The position numbers were made by a program, and so were the translations under genes. 64,000 nt of DNA, from NCBI RefSeq assembly GCF_043641665.1, contig NC_092191.1, positions 24,628,081 through 24,692,080 of the forward strand, written 5' to 3'. Position 1 is the stretch's first letter; every line of letters begins with the position of its first letter. This stretch comes from Enoplosus armatus (Eukaryota > Chordata > Actinopteri > Centrarchiformes > Enoplosidae). Positions 12,401 to 25,300 of this stretch are shown here, piece after piece. A model generated the notes under the pieces. The model was not told the origin of the DNA and made no database searches. It saw only the letters and a program-made list of their open reading frames with translations.

Positions 12401-15400
12401 CTACACGGATATATTCCACGAGCTGGTTAAATGCATTTTTGAAGTTCGCAACAAGGCTTTAATGAGCAAGCGTTCTCTCTCTTGATACTTGACAGTGTGC
12501 TACGGATACAATTCAATCAGTACCTTTTAAATGTAGTGAAGTTTGATACCCAGACCTGGTTCACTGTAGTGCATGAAGTGTTAGTGTTTTGTGGCTGTGT
12601 GTTTCAGGAAGTCTCAGTTCCCAGCAGACTCAGAAAACCTACCGCACTCTGCCATTCAGGACTGTGGAGATCAGCAGCACTGACAGCTCTGGCTGTGACG
12701 GTGAGACACACCATCCTCAGCGTGTCAGTCAAATGATTTTTATTACATGCATTGGGTACTGGGCAGCATTTTGTAAATAGAAGCAAGTACCGTTTACACA
12801 TTTGTACTTTTCTATAGATATTTCTACATTCAAAGTCTGAGATTGACTCAAAGAGATGTGAGTTATTATATATTTTCGATGCAGGAAAAGAGAACCTGGC
12901 TCTTCTCCTGCGGCGTGTAAAAGACTTGAAGACTAACGTGAGGAAATCAGCACTGCAGGTACTGGGATCTGAGCTTTACCCCCACAGCCTCATGTTTCAA
13001 ATCCAAATAAAGATGTTTGTTGATGAATGTTTTTCACCCCGGATGCAGTATCAGAATCAGAAACTGTTTATTGCCAAGTAACATACATTACAAGGAATTT
13101 GCTGTGGTCTGAAGGTGCTATTGTTTTGATAACAAATAAGTAGAATATAAAAGCTAAAATAAGAATAAAAGGTGCAGGAAATTCGGGAAACAAATCCACT
13201 GGAGTTGTTCCCCTGATGTTCATGAGCTCTTCTCTGGTGAAAGAGCTCCGTGAACCAAAACAAAAAACACAGTTTACAAACAAAACAAGGCAAAACAATG
13301 TGTTCCAACAGACCGAGGCAGCCATCCGCGGCGCCATCTTGGATCAAGAATGCAGTATGCATTATGCTTGTGGTAAACAAAGAGATGGACAGATGACCTT
13401 TAACCTCTGTGCTCTGCCATCCTGCCACAGGCCCTGGTGGGTCTTCTGAAACACGATGTGATCCCCTTGAACTGGGAGAACCTGGCTACACTGTCGGAGC
13501 GCTGCAGAGACCCTGCTGTGTCTGTGAAGAAGAAGGCCCTGCAGTGTGTAGGAGAGCTGCTTGCGGTGAGTCTCAACCAGCAGCTCCGAGAGACAGTAAA
13601 ACTGACAGCAGAACATAGAAAATTTGAAACAAATATCAGTCAAAATTTTGTAGCGTTAGTACCGCTTAATAAAGGAAGCACCAAAATTATGTACCATAGG
13701 CCTAAATACTAACAGGTACAAAATTAAGTAGGGGATGACACTCAACTTCGGTTGTCAGGAATAGTCAATATTTATACTAAATAAGACAATTTAACTTGCA
13801 TTGAATTCACGACAGGGCACCAGGAAAAATGATTAATTTTTTAAATAATTAATTGAGTCTCAGTTATGGAGGTTGCTACTAAGCTCTTGACTGGTAAACA
13901 GAGACCGTAACACTTGATACACACAACCCAATCGAGTACTTTCTAAAAGAAACGTTTATTGAACTATTCACTACACAGACAACTAATAACTACTAAACAT
14001 ACAAATGGATGAATAAATGCAATGAATACAGCGTACTGTGTACTCTGCACGTTGGCCTCCAGTGGAATGTAAACACGGACCAGAATGAATGAAGCGAACT
14101 CACTGGGGGAGTAGTAAGGTTTGCAGTTAATGAAAAAGGTTTCCAGGGAAGGAGAGCAATGCCGTTGGATCACTGTCACATCGTTACACCAGCTACTGTT
14201 GATGTAAAAACAAATACCTCCACCCTTTGTTTTCCGGAGAGGTGTGCGTCGCGGTCCGCTCAGAGTAGCTGGAATCCGTCCAGCTGCAGCGTCGCGTTGG
14301 GAGTTCTTTCACACAGCCATGTCTCCGTGAAGCACAAAACAGCAGATGAATAAAAGTCCTTGTTTCTCCTCATCAGTAGCTGGAGTTCGTCCATCTTATT
14401 TCCCAGTGAGCGCACGTTTGAGAGAAATATTTCGGGTAGCGGTGTGCGTTGTCCTTGCCAGCGGAGACGCATGAGCGCACCGGCACGCTTCCCTCTACAT
14501 CGAGCTGCAAAGGTGAGAGCACCTTTGACCAGAATGTCCCACAAAACAGCTGAGGGTGCAAGAAATTCGGGAAACAAATCCGCTGGAGTTGTTCCCCTGA
14601 TGTTTATGAGCTCTTCCCTGGTGAAAGAGCTCCGTGAACCAAAACAAAAAACATTTACAAACAAAACAAGGTAAAACAATGCGCTCCAACAGACCGAGGC
14701 AGCCATCCGCTGCGCCATCTTGGATGTACATGTGTTAATAACTTTTTATTGCCAAAAAAATGATTTCTATGTGAAGGAGGCGCTACCGTGTGCCTGAGCC
14801 TCTCTTCTTGTTCAACTGTCCTATAGTGCAAACACTGTGCAACACTACTTAACTTTATCTTAGGAATGGAGTCCGCTAATGTCAACAAACGGCTAGCACC
14901 CAAAACACAGTCTAACCCAAAGTCCATGCAACGTGTTTGCTAACCCAGACTAATTGCTAGCTAGCTAATGTATGTTAGTGGGTTCACTGTTTTTAGTGGA
15001 TAGCATCAGCTAATTCATCCAGACTCCCAGGGCTAATCTGGTAAACTGGCTAGCTTGCAGTGTGCAAATCACTTTATCAGCTAACGATGCGAAGCAACCA
15101 ACGCCAGATCCATGCAGCGTAGCTAAGTTACAGCTAGCTGGTTAACCTTAGCTTGCTTACTTGATAACGTTATGGACAGCAAAATACTATCTGAGTGGTC
15201 CGTAAGTTGCCTAGCTTCACGAGCTAACGTGAGCCATGATACTAACTAATGTGTTATGACAGTGTTGATTTTAGCCAACAATAATGGTACAAAGCAGGTA
15301 TATTAAAGTAGGCAGTTTTATTTTGGCATCACTGGGCAAAAAAACATAATAAGCTTTCAGTCTATTGTAATCCAAGTGGTCTGAGAGGAAACTAGACTTC

Positions 15401-18400
15401 TGCTCCTCCTCATGGCTCTGTTTTCAGGCTTCAGAAAATCTAGCCCATGACAGGATATTTTGGCCAATCACAGGTCATTTCAGAGACAGCATTCCTATTG
15501 GATGTTAACCCTACCTCTACTAATGCAGATGTGCGTGTACAGCTGTTCAGAACGAGATAGTCTGATACAATGGCGGAAAATACAGCAGGAAATGTTGGTA
15601 TGGCAATTGAATGTAACTTTATAGCTATGAAAAAAGCAACCGGTTGACCCAATGAACTCCTGGGCTGGCTGGCTGGCAATTGCCAGTAGTCAAGATCAAG
15701 CTTGTGTTGCGTGTACGTTTGAAGCGCGTGGACGTGTCATTGCACGTCTGATAGGCGGGTGTACAACAGAAAGGAAAGAGCTGTATTAAAAGATTGTGGT
15801 GGTCTTTTTGTCTTTTCCAGAAAACTGCCTACCCCAGGTTTAATGTTTATAGGATTGGGCGATTGGATGAATATACCAGCGGTAGTTTTTTGGGGGGGCG
15901 ATTTTTGTCATTTTATTTGGCTAATTTAATGCCCTGCATCTTAAGTAGGAGTGAAAGCCGCTGCTCAGCTACAGACTCTCCTTCAGCGAGCTAACCTAGA
16001 TAGGCCAGCAGTGACAGAGAAAGGCAGTGGGGGAAAACACTGTGTAACGTTAGAGCCAGAATATTTAACTTGGTGGATTAAGGGTTTATTTCGACCAAAA
16101 CAGAGTCGGTGATTGTTGGAACAGTGGAAAGACTTCACTAACAAAAACAAATCGGATAGGAAGTGACTGAGAGTTACAGAAAACCAGGGCAACGACTTTA
16201 TATATATATATATATATATATATGTATACGTATAAAAACACATGTATTGCTACAACTAACAATGACAAGGACATAACGACAGCTAACTAGCCACATAAGT
16301 CTAGTGAATCCCTCCTATGTTCAAAACAGAACAGAAGAGGGATTAAATGAATACAGATAGTGAAGAGTGACAGTCACTGGAGGCAGCTGGTTAAGCGGTG
16401 ATTGAGATCAGTTTGGTTAGGAAGGTCAGTTGTAATTTCTGAATTAATTCACCTGGTAAGCAGAAATGAAGCGTAGCCTACTTGCGTTTCCATCAGGTCG
16501 TCTGTGGCAGGAGGATTAAAAACACAGTGTTGTAGTTGCAGAGGTGTGGAGTTTAAAGAGGACCTTTTATGCTTTTCCTTATTTTCTGTCATATGTATAA
16601 TACATATACAATCAAGCTACTCTTTTGGTGTCCCAGAATAAAGATATAGAGCTGGAAATGAGCATAATGCCTCCTCTTTAAAGTGTGTTAACCCCACTAA
16701 AACCAAATGGCTTTAATGTCAACAGAATATACGCACTGCACCTAGAACGTTAAAACAATTAAACAATATGCACCAAATTGCATTGGAGCATTAGACAGCA
16801 TTCTCATGAACTTGAACAGCAAGTATGGTGTATTCGTTCGTCACCGTGGCTAGCAACAGACTAGCAAAGAAAATGTGTGCTTCAACTCACTGTTTCAAAC
16901 AATAATAACTTTCTGTTATTTTCTCTGATCACCAGGCCAAACCAGAGTGCAGTGTGGTGCAGAAAGCATGGCTGCAGGGTGTGGTGCCTGCTGTGGTGGA
17001 CTCTGAGAACTCTGTGCAGGACAAGGCCTTGGAGGCTCTGGACCAGGTGCTGCTCAGCCAGGTCAAACCATACTCTGCCAGCCGCCACCTGGATGCCAGT
17101 CAGAGGCTGACCTGGAGCCTGCTGGGCCTGCTCTGTCATGAGTGCCAGAACCTCAGGTTGGACCATCTACATTCAGTCCAGTTTGTGTTTCGCACTAAAT
17201 TAGAACACATCATACAGCAGAAATTGTGTGAACACTTTTATTTAAAAAAAATAATAATTTAAATTCAGATTGAAAATAGTCAAAGCATAATGAATGCTGC
17301 ATGTTAGCACAAAATATTAGGTATTAGCAGTCATTTCAACAGTCTTTACTGACCGTCAAATAGCTTTATTGCTTGAAACATGATCACTTCACCACTGCTG
17401 TTGCTAATATTGTTTTTTATTCTGGGTCTACAGCCGATATTTCAGCAGGGCCTTCACCATCTGGTCCAAACAGAGCAAGTTCACACAGACGTTCATCACC
17501 AACCTGATTTCACACACTGAGGCAGATCATGCTACTGGGGCTTGGCTGCTGCTCTCCAAGGTTGTTGCCTCATCCCCCAGATTGCCTTACAGCAAGATCC
17601 TGGACGCTTGGGACAGCATGGTCAGGTAAAGGACATATATTATTTATTTACAATATTTACATTGAGTTTTATTTTCAGCTGAGAATCCAGTATTACCTAG
17701 ATGATCTTTTAAAATGTATTTTTGCTCTTAGTTCAAAGGATGTAACCGTGACAACCTGCTGTCACATCCTGTGTGTGATTGGAGACATCTCAGCTCATTT
17801 GAATGAAGATACCAAGGACAGGATCGTTAGTAAGTGACTGTGGTATGAGATGATGGGAAAGTCTGGAATATCTGAAATGTCATAATCTCTCAATTCAATT
17901 AAATTCAGTATGCTTTATTGGCATGATTGTCAGGTGAGTAATATGGCCAAAATGTCAGGGATAATACAATTCAATAATGAAATGATCATGAAGGGCAAAA
18001 AATGCAGTTCATTAAAGCTGGAGTGTGGAACTTTCGTCTTCCCCGTCTGGCGTATGCCCAAAAATGTTTCCGTAACCCAGAGTCATGTAGAGAGAGAGAG
18101 TTGCGTCAACCAGTTCTGTCTCTCTGTATTTACCATGGATGTATTATATTTACGCATTCTAATTGCCTGCCAAGAACTTCCTGGATCCATCTGCAGTCTA
18201 CATGAATCACATGAGGATCAAATATTTTGAACTTCCTTGATGCAGCTCTGTCACTACATGCCTCTGCTGTAGCCATGGTTGTAGCCAACTGCGTCGCTGT
18301 GGTTGCTCCCACATTCAACTCTGGCAAACCAATTGCTGCTAGCGTAAAATGCATCACTACTGTGTGTGTGTGTGTGTGTGTGAGATAGGCTATGTCAAGA

Positions 18401-19308
18401 TAATTATATGTTGTTTTAATGATGTGTAACATGCTCAGTATGCTGCATGTCCGTCTCTAAATAGAATTTTGCTTTTCACTCATCTGGTTCTGTGAAATTT
18501 GGGATTAACAAATCAAATTTCTTAAAATATTCAACTCGATATCATTATATTTGTCACATTTTAAGAGGAAGTGCATATCTGTCTGTGCCTCACCTGTCAT
18601 GCAGTGCAGACTCTTGCCAGGACTTGTTGTGTTGTCCTCTCTCTGTTGCTGGACTGTGGTCACTGAGTCTGTATGTGGTCAGGATCTGTCTCTGACAGTA
18701 AGGAGATACTCTGACCATTTGTATTGATGGTTAAGGTTAGGGTTAAGTTCAGAGTTATTTTGATTCTTACAGTGTTCCAGATAGGTATCTTTAGTTAATT
18801 TAATAATTTGGTTTACTCTGATTAGTGGTTGGAAAGCAGTGCTGGTCTGAGGTTGAACAGTATTGGGTGTTATTTGATCAGTAAGTCTCAGGACCAGCTG
18901 ACAGAAGGGACTCTTTTGTTGGTTCAGTTCTTGGGTTTGTAGTGCCTGAGATCTCAGTGTGTCTTGGAAGCTTAATTTGAGATGTGACCAAAATTTAAGT
19001 GTTCTTTTTTTTAATGTTATGTAATGTTTGTAAAATGTTCTTCTAATTGCATAAAATGTTCTCCATGCTTTCTGTTTCAGTGTATTCACTGCCAGACCAA
19101 AGTTACCTAAGGCAGGTTTTCTAATTTGAATTGATATTTGATTTCCTGAGATCTGTGCTTCTTTTGGAAGATCATGATTTTAGATTTGTTAAGGTGCAGC
19201 ATGGTGGTGCAGTTGCACTTGAGGTAGAGCGGGTATGTCGAAGTGTCCTTGAACCCTAAGTTGCTCCCAATGGAGGCCAGCACCTTGCTTGGCAGCTTGG
19301 TTGCCAAT

Positions 19309-19346
<38 letters not shown>

Positions 19347-22300
19347 TGGGTGGGTGGGTGAATGATACCTGATCTGTAAAGCGCTTTTGTAACCATTAAA
19401 GCTACAGTAGGCAATATTATTGAAATATAATTTTGGTTGAAATAACGAATTCTGACCATTGCATGCCACTAACAATATGTAATTGAAGGGCTCCTCCCGT
19501 GTGTCTGTGAGCACCCGCCCCTTTGTATTTAGGTTTTTTTTTTTTAAAGTGGACAAACAACCAATCAGGGTAATCAGGGGTTCTGTGTTTTGATTCCTCT
19601 CTTCCAACAGTTCTGATTCACACTTCAATCCAGAAGGTGGAACCTTCTGTAGAAGTCCTTGTTTGTACCCTTGCCCTTGTGTGAGTCGATGAGATTGGCC
19701 AATTACGTGCTAGCTAAACCTGATTGGTTGTTTGATTCAGACCTGGTCCAGTATTTTAAAAAACTAAATACAAAGGGGCGGGTGCTAACAGACACACATT
19801 TTCCTTCAATTAAATATTGTTAGTGACATGCAATGGTCAAAACCAGGTCAACACCAGGTCATCAGCATGGAGCAGGAATTTAACTTCCTTATTGTTAAGG
19901 GTTTGGCCAGGGGTTTTAGATTGCTCCAACACTAGGTCATTAATGTAGATGTTAAATAGAGTTGGAGACAAGCTGTTGTCCTGAAAGATGCCTCTCCCGT
20001 GTGTGAAGAGATCTGTAATTTTGTTTCTAATTTACTTCATTATGTCATAAAGTTTACCCCCTACACCGATTAGGAGAATTTTATAATATAATCCCTCTTG
20101 CCAAATAGAATGAAAAGCCTTTTTAAAAATAAAACATACAAAAATCTTACCCTTGTTTTTTTAATGTACGTGATGATTAATTAGTGTGTATAGTGTAAAT
20201 TTGGTCAGTAATGCAGTGATTTGGTAAAAAGCCAATTTGCCCTTTATTCAGAACGTCTTGTTCCATAAGGAAGGCCAGCATCCGGGCCTTGACAATGCTG
20301 CAAAAAACCTTCCCCAGAATATATTATATATTTTTTGCTGTTTTATAATTCTTTCTTTGTAATTAGATAATTAAAGCTGTTCCGCCATTGTATCAGACGA
20401 TCTCGTTCTGAACAGCCATGCACGCACATCTGCATTCGTAGAGGTAGGGTTAACAGCCAATAGGACATTTTTGCAGTCCTTGTACCACTCTTTCTTTTTC
20501 ATTCTCTGTTTAGATGCAGAGCTGTTCTTAGTAAGAGCTGTTTTACTGGCTGATTTATAATAAATACAATTCATGCCATGTTTAATTGGTTTGCTTGAAA
20601 CTGCGAGGAATGTGTTAGTTAGATCAGTGATTTCAGGTGAAGTGATTACATTTTTAAATCTAACTTCACCATCATTCATTTATATTGATTTATTTTATGT
20701 CATTTATGTCATTTACAGGGCTCAGGTTCTGTTATTGTCTTATGTACAGCTAATTTTACATTTAACATTTATCTGGCAGTAATCGGATAGGTGGGGTCCG
20801 TGGTCTGACAGTGAATGTGACAGTGAGGGAATAGTCAACTACACTAGTCCCAAGAGCTGAACAATATGTGAAACTATAAACTGCTCCAGGAGGGCAATCC
20901 CAGAAGCATGTGGCAAGGTCTATGACAGATTGCAAGATTACCCCCTCTGTACCAACATCATCAAGTTTGCTGATCACACAGCTGTGGTAGGTCTGATCAC
21001 AGATAACAATGAAAAGGTCTACCTGGAGGAAGTAGAGGACCTGACCCACTGGTGTCAGGACAATAACCTACTCCTGAACATCAACAAGCCTAAGCAAGTA
21101 GGGAACTACACCCCCATACTGCATACTGACTCAGTGGTAAGAGAAGCAAGGCAGAGACAGTTTCACCTCAGACACCTGAGGAAATTCTGGGTATTCCCTC
21201 AAATAATGAGGAATTTCTACTTCTGCACCATCGAGAGCGTCATAATGGGGAGCATCACTGCCTGGTACTGAAAACGGCACTGAACAGACACTTCCTCTAA
21301 TTTGAAATGACTAGTTTTTGGGCTGCTTTGCTTTCTATTTGAAGGCTACAGGCCAATATTTAGTTTGTAACTCTTATACTAGGGCAGCGTATATCCCTAA
21401 ATAATGTAATGAAATCTGAAATGACAGAGCTGAACTTGAAGTTGAAATAAATGTTCCTTATTTCAATGAATGTTTTACACTGTAGGAGGAAGTGCATCTC
21501 TGTCTCAGCCTCACCAGTCAGTGACCACAACAGTGACTGTTTTCTTTTGGTTGCCATGTTTCTTTGTATCTTCCTTTTTCGATTGCCGGTTCGTAGTCAC
21601 TGATCCTGTCTCTCTCTCTCCAGATGATCTGATGTCTTGGTTGAAGACTTTTACTTTGTCTCTGGAGGTGATCTGTGCTGCTGTGGAGACTCTTCATCAA
21701 CTTGGCCGCAGTGAAGACATCAAACAGACTCAGGTGGGAGATCTTGTCCTGAATTTACAGTATCTGTGCAGCAATCAAGCTGTCTTTCTGCATAGTTTCA
21801 TATTTAGAAATGTTAGAGTGCAAGATGTAAACCAAAGGTAACCCTTGTTAGTAGCTATGTTAGTAAAGGTCTAACACTAGACAAAAACTAAATGAAAGTT
21901 TTTCATCTTTACTGATGCTATTTGCATCAGTGCATAGGAGTATGATGCTTAAATGTTCATTTATAAGCAGATGAGAAATACAAAAATACAAAATCAGGGT
22001 TCCAACTAGAGCTGCAACGATTAGTCGATAAGCCAATTGAAATAAAATAGATTACCAACTATTCTGATAATTGATTGTCTTTTTTGCTGGGTCCAGCTTT
22101 TTAAATGTAAGGATTTTCTGCTTTTCTTTTGTCATTTATGATGGTTAATGAAGAGTCTTTGGGTTTTGGACTGTTGGTTGGACAAAACAATTTGAAGATG
22201 TCACTTTGGCCTCTGGAAAATTATAATGAGCGTCTTTCACAATTTTTTCACATTTTAAAGACTAAACGATGAATTGATTAATCGTGAAAATGTTTGGCAG

Positions 22301-25300
22301 ATTAATCGATAATGAAAATAATCGTTAGTTGCAGCCCTATTTAGAAAACAATCTAGAAAACCCTGTAGAGTCTTATCAAGAGCTTATCAAGAACAGAGAG
22401 ACAATTGTCCTGCAGTCAAGAGATAGTCAGCCTTGTATAAGTGATAAAGATGTATGTTTAAAATGATTGTTTGGGCCTTCAATAAAAAGACACAAATGTA
22501 TATTGTGGCAGTCTTTAAAGACTCATGGTCTGGGGCTTCACCAGTGGCAATCTGATATTAATGATTCATTTTTTTAAATGATAGTTTCTGTCATATGGGA
22601 TTTCTGTTGTTTTTTGCAGGCTTTTCTGAACCAGCACTGCGGTGAGTTGGTGTCTGTCTGCGAGGCTTATTTGGCTGGCATCATCCTGAGTGAAAAAGGA
22701 GCCCAGAACCTCAATGAGGAGTTGATGGTGAGAGCTAACCCTTCGCTGGCTTTCCTTTCTTACCCCAACACATTCTTTACCATGCAGGTTAAAAGTCAGC
22801 TTTCAGTTGCTGTTGTTGGATAAACTTCAACCTTAAAGATGTCTGGTTTTTTGCAAGTATGTTTTATTTTATTTGACTTCAACTGTGTACAGCAGTTGTG
22901 ACACACATAATTCTCACAACTATCTGCTGCTCACCCTGGTAATATGAGATAGGAGCAAGGATCAGGCAGACAGCCAGCAGATACAATGATTATTTTTGGT
23001 TGCGTCGGTTAATGGCAACACCTGTGCTGTGTGATCAGATATATCAATTTTAAAATGTGTGGTCACAGACAAAGTTAGAGACAACAGAAAGTTGTTTTAT
23101 TAACTTCACTGTCACACAGATGCCTGTGAATGAGCTACACACACACACACACACACACACACTCAGTTACTGTGCCGAGTGTCAGCCTGAAAGAAAATAG
23201 ATTGCCAACTAAACTGTAAACTGTATGCAAGATTTTGGACCAGAACAACTTTCTGATACAAGCTATCGAGGAGTGAGGAAATAATAAATAAAAGACTTGG
23301 AAGGTACTCCAAGCTGTAAAGCGCTTTGGGAACTGTTAAAGTTCAAAAGCGCTATGTAACTGAAGTCCATTTACTTGTATTGAGCTTCTGATATAACTGA
23401 AAATATTCTCTCTTCCAGGTAAAACACCTACACACCCTCGGTGTGGCGTCACTCCATTGTCCTGCCAAGGTTGGCAAAAGGACAGTGCTGCTGGTGGAAT
23501 CTGTCCTCACAACACATTCTAACAAACTGGCAGGTAGGGAGGGTGGACATCTAAGAAACAAAGATACTGTGCTCTAGGATCTGAGCTAACTTTTCCCTGT
23601 GCGTTCTGATTGAACAGCTAGACTCCTGGTTTGGAGGTTAGAAGAAAGAGAATTAGTGAGAGTAGTGGTGTTATCAGGCTTAATCTTCCTGTGTTAAAAC
23701 AGTGCAAAGGTGAGAGAGTGCAGAGCATGGGTGAGGTCACACCAGTGAGACGATGAAATACAGTCCGGGAAGTCCAGTTTAAGTAGCAATAATGTGTTTA
23801 AAGTTTTACCAAATGCCAAAACACTGTACAGTGGTTTGTAATAGGACTGCCCCCTGAAAGTATAAGAGTCGAGCAGCTTTTTTCTTTTCTTTTCTTTTTT
23901 TTTGGTCAATCAGTGTGGTCAATCTTCTTCTGGGGACATTTCAGTATTCCAGAAATATATCGTATTAAGCTCACGGCAATTTAACAGTCTTATTTTGTGT
24001 TGGCAAAAAATGTACTTACACATTTCTGATCTGTCATTAGCATGGTCACCATATAGGGCTTGTTTATAATATTACTTAATGTAGCTATCACCCTGAATGT
24101 CCCGACAAACCCTGTTCAAAAATCTGGCAGTTCAAAAAAGTATCCTATATGGTAAAAAAAAGTACGAGTAGTTGAATATTCATATTGAACAGCCAACCAG
24201 GCTGGGCTTAGTGCCGCCCAAGACGAGTGTGATTAGTTTAAAGAAATACAAACAAGCCAGAGCGTTTTTTCCCCCTATACCAGAAAGATAAAGGGTTCAA
24301 CCAGACCTTTCGTACAGACATAGGTCTGGCTTTGCAGCACTAGTGATTGGCCAATACAGAGTTGTGCCGGATGACATCACGTTGCAGCAAAACGATAAAC
24401 AGTAAATTAATCAAATTCAGTTTCATATCGCTCTTTTCCAAGCTAAGTTACTGTAGCTGTCATATCCCGTAGCGTACACTGGCTAGAGGATGGGGCGGGG
24501 CGGCTGTGCTCAGGGCTCAGAGGCACTGGGTGCTGCCCCTCGGCAAGCTTCCAGGAAGAAAGTGGGCTTTTAGGGAAGGGGGCCTTAAACAGTCAGGAGC
24601 TAAAACGGCTTGTTTCAGACAGGATGAACTGAAAGGCTGCATGAAGGGCCAGTGTAAGATGAATATGGACTTTTTTTAAAACTGTGAATTATGCAAAGCT
24701 ACTTTAGTGCAGTCCCAAAATAAAAATAAAGAGCTGGAAATTAGCATAATAGGTCCCCTTTAAAGATTAAACTTGATGTCTTGAAAAATTACATTACAGA
24801 ATAAGAAAATTACTAGTTTTCTTCTATTACATAAGAACCTGATATTGAAAAGTATATTTCTTCGGTGAGTGCATTGATCTGTGCCACAGTGGCTACCCCT
24901 AGGTAGGAGGTAGTATCAAAAAGTAAAAATAGATAAATAAATCAAACCCTACACAGCTTTGCAGCTTTAAAATGTAATAGAGGAAAACATTAAATGTAGT
25001 CTGTGGTAACATTGTTCAATTCAGTTAAGTTTTTATTTATATAGTGCCAAATCACAACAAAAGTCATCTCATGACAGGTCTAGACTGTACTCTTTAGAAA
25101 TGGTTATGATGGTTGACATGGCTGACTTGTTCTTTATGTTGGTCATTGACAGGGTGCCAGGAGGAGCTACCAGCCTCGCTGCCTCTGTCTCAATTCAAAG
25201 CAAACTCTCTGCCTACCAGAGTCAGGGCGCACGGAGTCATCACTTTAGGTAAACTGTCCATCTCTCACTTTATGTCTGCTTTCTCTATGTCTCTTTCAGT

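Larger units (their letters stand above)
18540..20350 (-). mobile_element. LINE-E fragment, interrupted by a SINE-like repeat and a hairpin MITE
   Basis: On the minus strand the order is RT (20350-19850, with an LLHADDLV catalytic box near 19852-19876 and [19 protein letters not shown] near 19110-19190), then [17 protein letters not shown] (about 19080), then a C-terminal zinc-knuckle-like region (about 18550-18640). This is a non-LTR RT with many stops. Between 19193 and 19850 it is split by two younger repeats. The clade is uncertain. Confidence 0.72.

Noticed and set aside
14260..14718. Hydrophobic N-terminus followed by a 152-codon frame as a secreted host protein
   Set aside because: The following residues are the AP-endonuclease start of LINE-B ([16 protein letters not shown]), and the 5' segment recurs at 13170-13345.
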